Source of the DNA: Pseudomonas sp. LFM046
Lineage (GTDB): Bacteria > Pseudomonadota > Gammaproteobacteria > Pseudomonadales > Pseudomonadaceae
Length of the DNA: 64,000 bases
NCBI RefSeq assembly: GCF_000949385.2
Contig: NZ_JYKO02000001.1
Span: forward strand, 124,001 to 188,000
Reading direction: 5' to 3'
Shown here: one piece after another, positions 63,468 through 64,000 of the stretch
Layout of the letters: the number at the start of each line of letters is the position of its first letter
Numbering within the stretch: position 1 is the first letter of the stretch
The notes under the pieces: model-generated
Told to the model about the DNA's origin: nothing
Seen by the model: the letters and a program-made list of their open reading frames with translations, nothing else
Databases searched by the model: none
Position numbers and translations under genes: made by a program

Positions 63468-63566
63468 GTCGGCTAGTTTCAGGCTTAAGGCGGCAGGCTT
63501 CAAGCGGCATGGCCGCCGATGCCCAGGTCCTGATTGAAGCCTAGAGCCTATACCGGTCTGCTGCCG

Positions 63567-64000
63567 TCAGTTGCTCGACAGGCGGTCGCCGCGCTCGAAG
63601 CGCCAGGTGCGAATGATTTCCAGACGGTCGATGTCCGCCAGGTCGCCGGTGAAGGGGGCGAAGGGCGCGGCGAGGCGGACGATGCGCATGGCGCCCTGGT
63701 CCAGCACGGCCTGGCCGGAGGATTCGAGCACCTGCACCTCGTAGAGGGTGCCGTCGCGGTTGATCGATACCAGCAGTCGCAAATTGCCGTAGATGCGTTG
63801 GCGGCGGGCTTCTTCGGGGTAGTTGAGGTTGCCGATGCGCTCGATCTTCTTGCGCCACTCTTCTTTGTACCAGGCGCCCTTGTCGCGCATGGTCGAGGCG
63901 GCGTTGAGGCGGTGGATGCGCGGGCGTTTGGCGTAGAGCTGGCGCTCCTTGTCCAGTTCGGCCTCGAGGCTGGCGATTTCGGAGGACAGTTGCGAGCTGT
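63567..64000 (-). CDS. TonB family energy transducer, C-terminal part (5' end beyond window)
   Basis: The reading frame continues past the right edge, so about 144 codons are seen. An alpha-helical, charged stretch with heptad character (SSQLSSEIASLEAELDKERQ) precedes the TonB C-terminal domain: NLNYPEEARRQRIYGNLRLL, INRDGTLYEVQVLESSG and TWRFERGD. The upstream anchor is out of view. In P. aeruginosa the TonB next to the pyr cluster is TonB3, tied to twitching motility, as I recall. The identity of this partial copy is inferred by position. Confidence 0.9.
   Translation of the reverse strand, partial: SSQLSSEIASLEAELDKERQLYAKRPRIHRLNAASTMRDKGAWYKEEWRKKIERIGNLNYPEEARRQRIYGNLRLLVSINRDGTLYEVQVLESSGQAVLDQGAMRIVRLAAPFAPFTGDLADIDRLEIIRTWRFERGDRLSSN

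Overview
The window is a GC-rich stretch of a Pseudomonas chromosome. This is inferred from pilT/pilU, the split-type pyr cluster with a degenerate dihydroorotase, the RpoH, RpiA, IlvA and PtsP sequences, and gene order matching blocks I remember from P. aeruginosa PAO1. The lineage looks close to P. aeruginosa or P. resinovorans, but the species cannot be fixed from sequence alone. It is dense core genome. I see no rRNA, tRNA, CRISPR array, insertion sequence or prophage. Both ends are cut inside genes (an M16 peptidase-like protein at the left, a TonB protein at the right).

Left third (1-27126). The order is: an M16 peptidase pair; divergent ftsY-ftsE-ftsX and rpoH; mtgA; thiS-thiG-trmB; a DUF1329 protein; a leftward cluster metX-metW-DUF4426-rdgB-hemW-DUF3392-small protein; a large dynamin-like GTPase; a leftward cluster yggS-proC-yggT-yggU; divergent pilT-pilU; a TM2-domain protein; and a two-gene reverse transsulfuration operon (cystathionine beta-synthase plus gamma-lyase type enzyme).

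Middle block (about 27130-59515). It begins with an N-acyl-homoserine-lactone-type acylase and a divergent AraC regulator. Next come a hydrolase, a DUF2059 protein, a PHD2-like 2-oxoglutarate oxygenase, a curious single-lobe solute-binding protein, and serA divergent from a D-2-hydroxyglutarate dehydrogenase. An FAA hydrolase, two SdiA-regulated-family proteins and a CarO-like OB-fold protein follow. A complete leftward acylpolyamine locus comes next: ABC importer, amino-acid/polyamine permease, acetylpolyamine amidohydrolase and AraC regulator. The block ends with rpiA/ilvA, tandem DUF2269 membrane proteins, a SerB-like HAD phosphatase, rppH-ptsP and a PAS-GGDEF diguanylate cyclase.

Right end (59568-64000). 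A leftward pyrimidine cluster, tonB-yqgE-ruvX-pyrR-pyrB-pyrC', with tightly overlapping genes.

The most interesting signals are regulatory. (1) Two leftward promoters in the polyamine locus share one architecture: GGTCAAAA and GGCCAA boxes exactly 20 nt apart, then about 50 nt, then an identical CTGACAGAATCG. This suggests one activator, probably the adjacent AraC protein, drives both the importer and the permease-deacetylase. (2) Four NTTAAG-type boxes at exact 11-nt spacing precede the CarO-like gene. (3) AlgU/RpoE-like promoters precede one SdiA-family gene and rpoH. (4) Several long, nearly perfect palindromic intergenic elements are present, including one 32-nt sequence found three times. 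All of these were read by eye and none was tested by computation.
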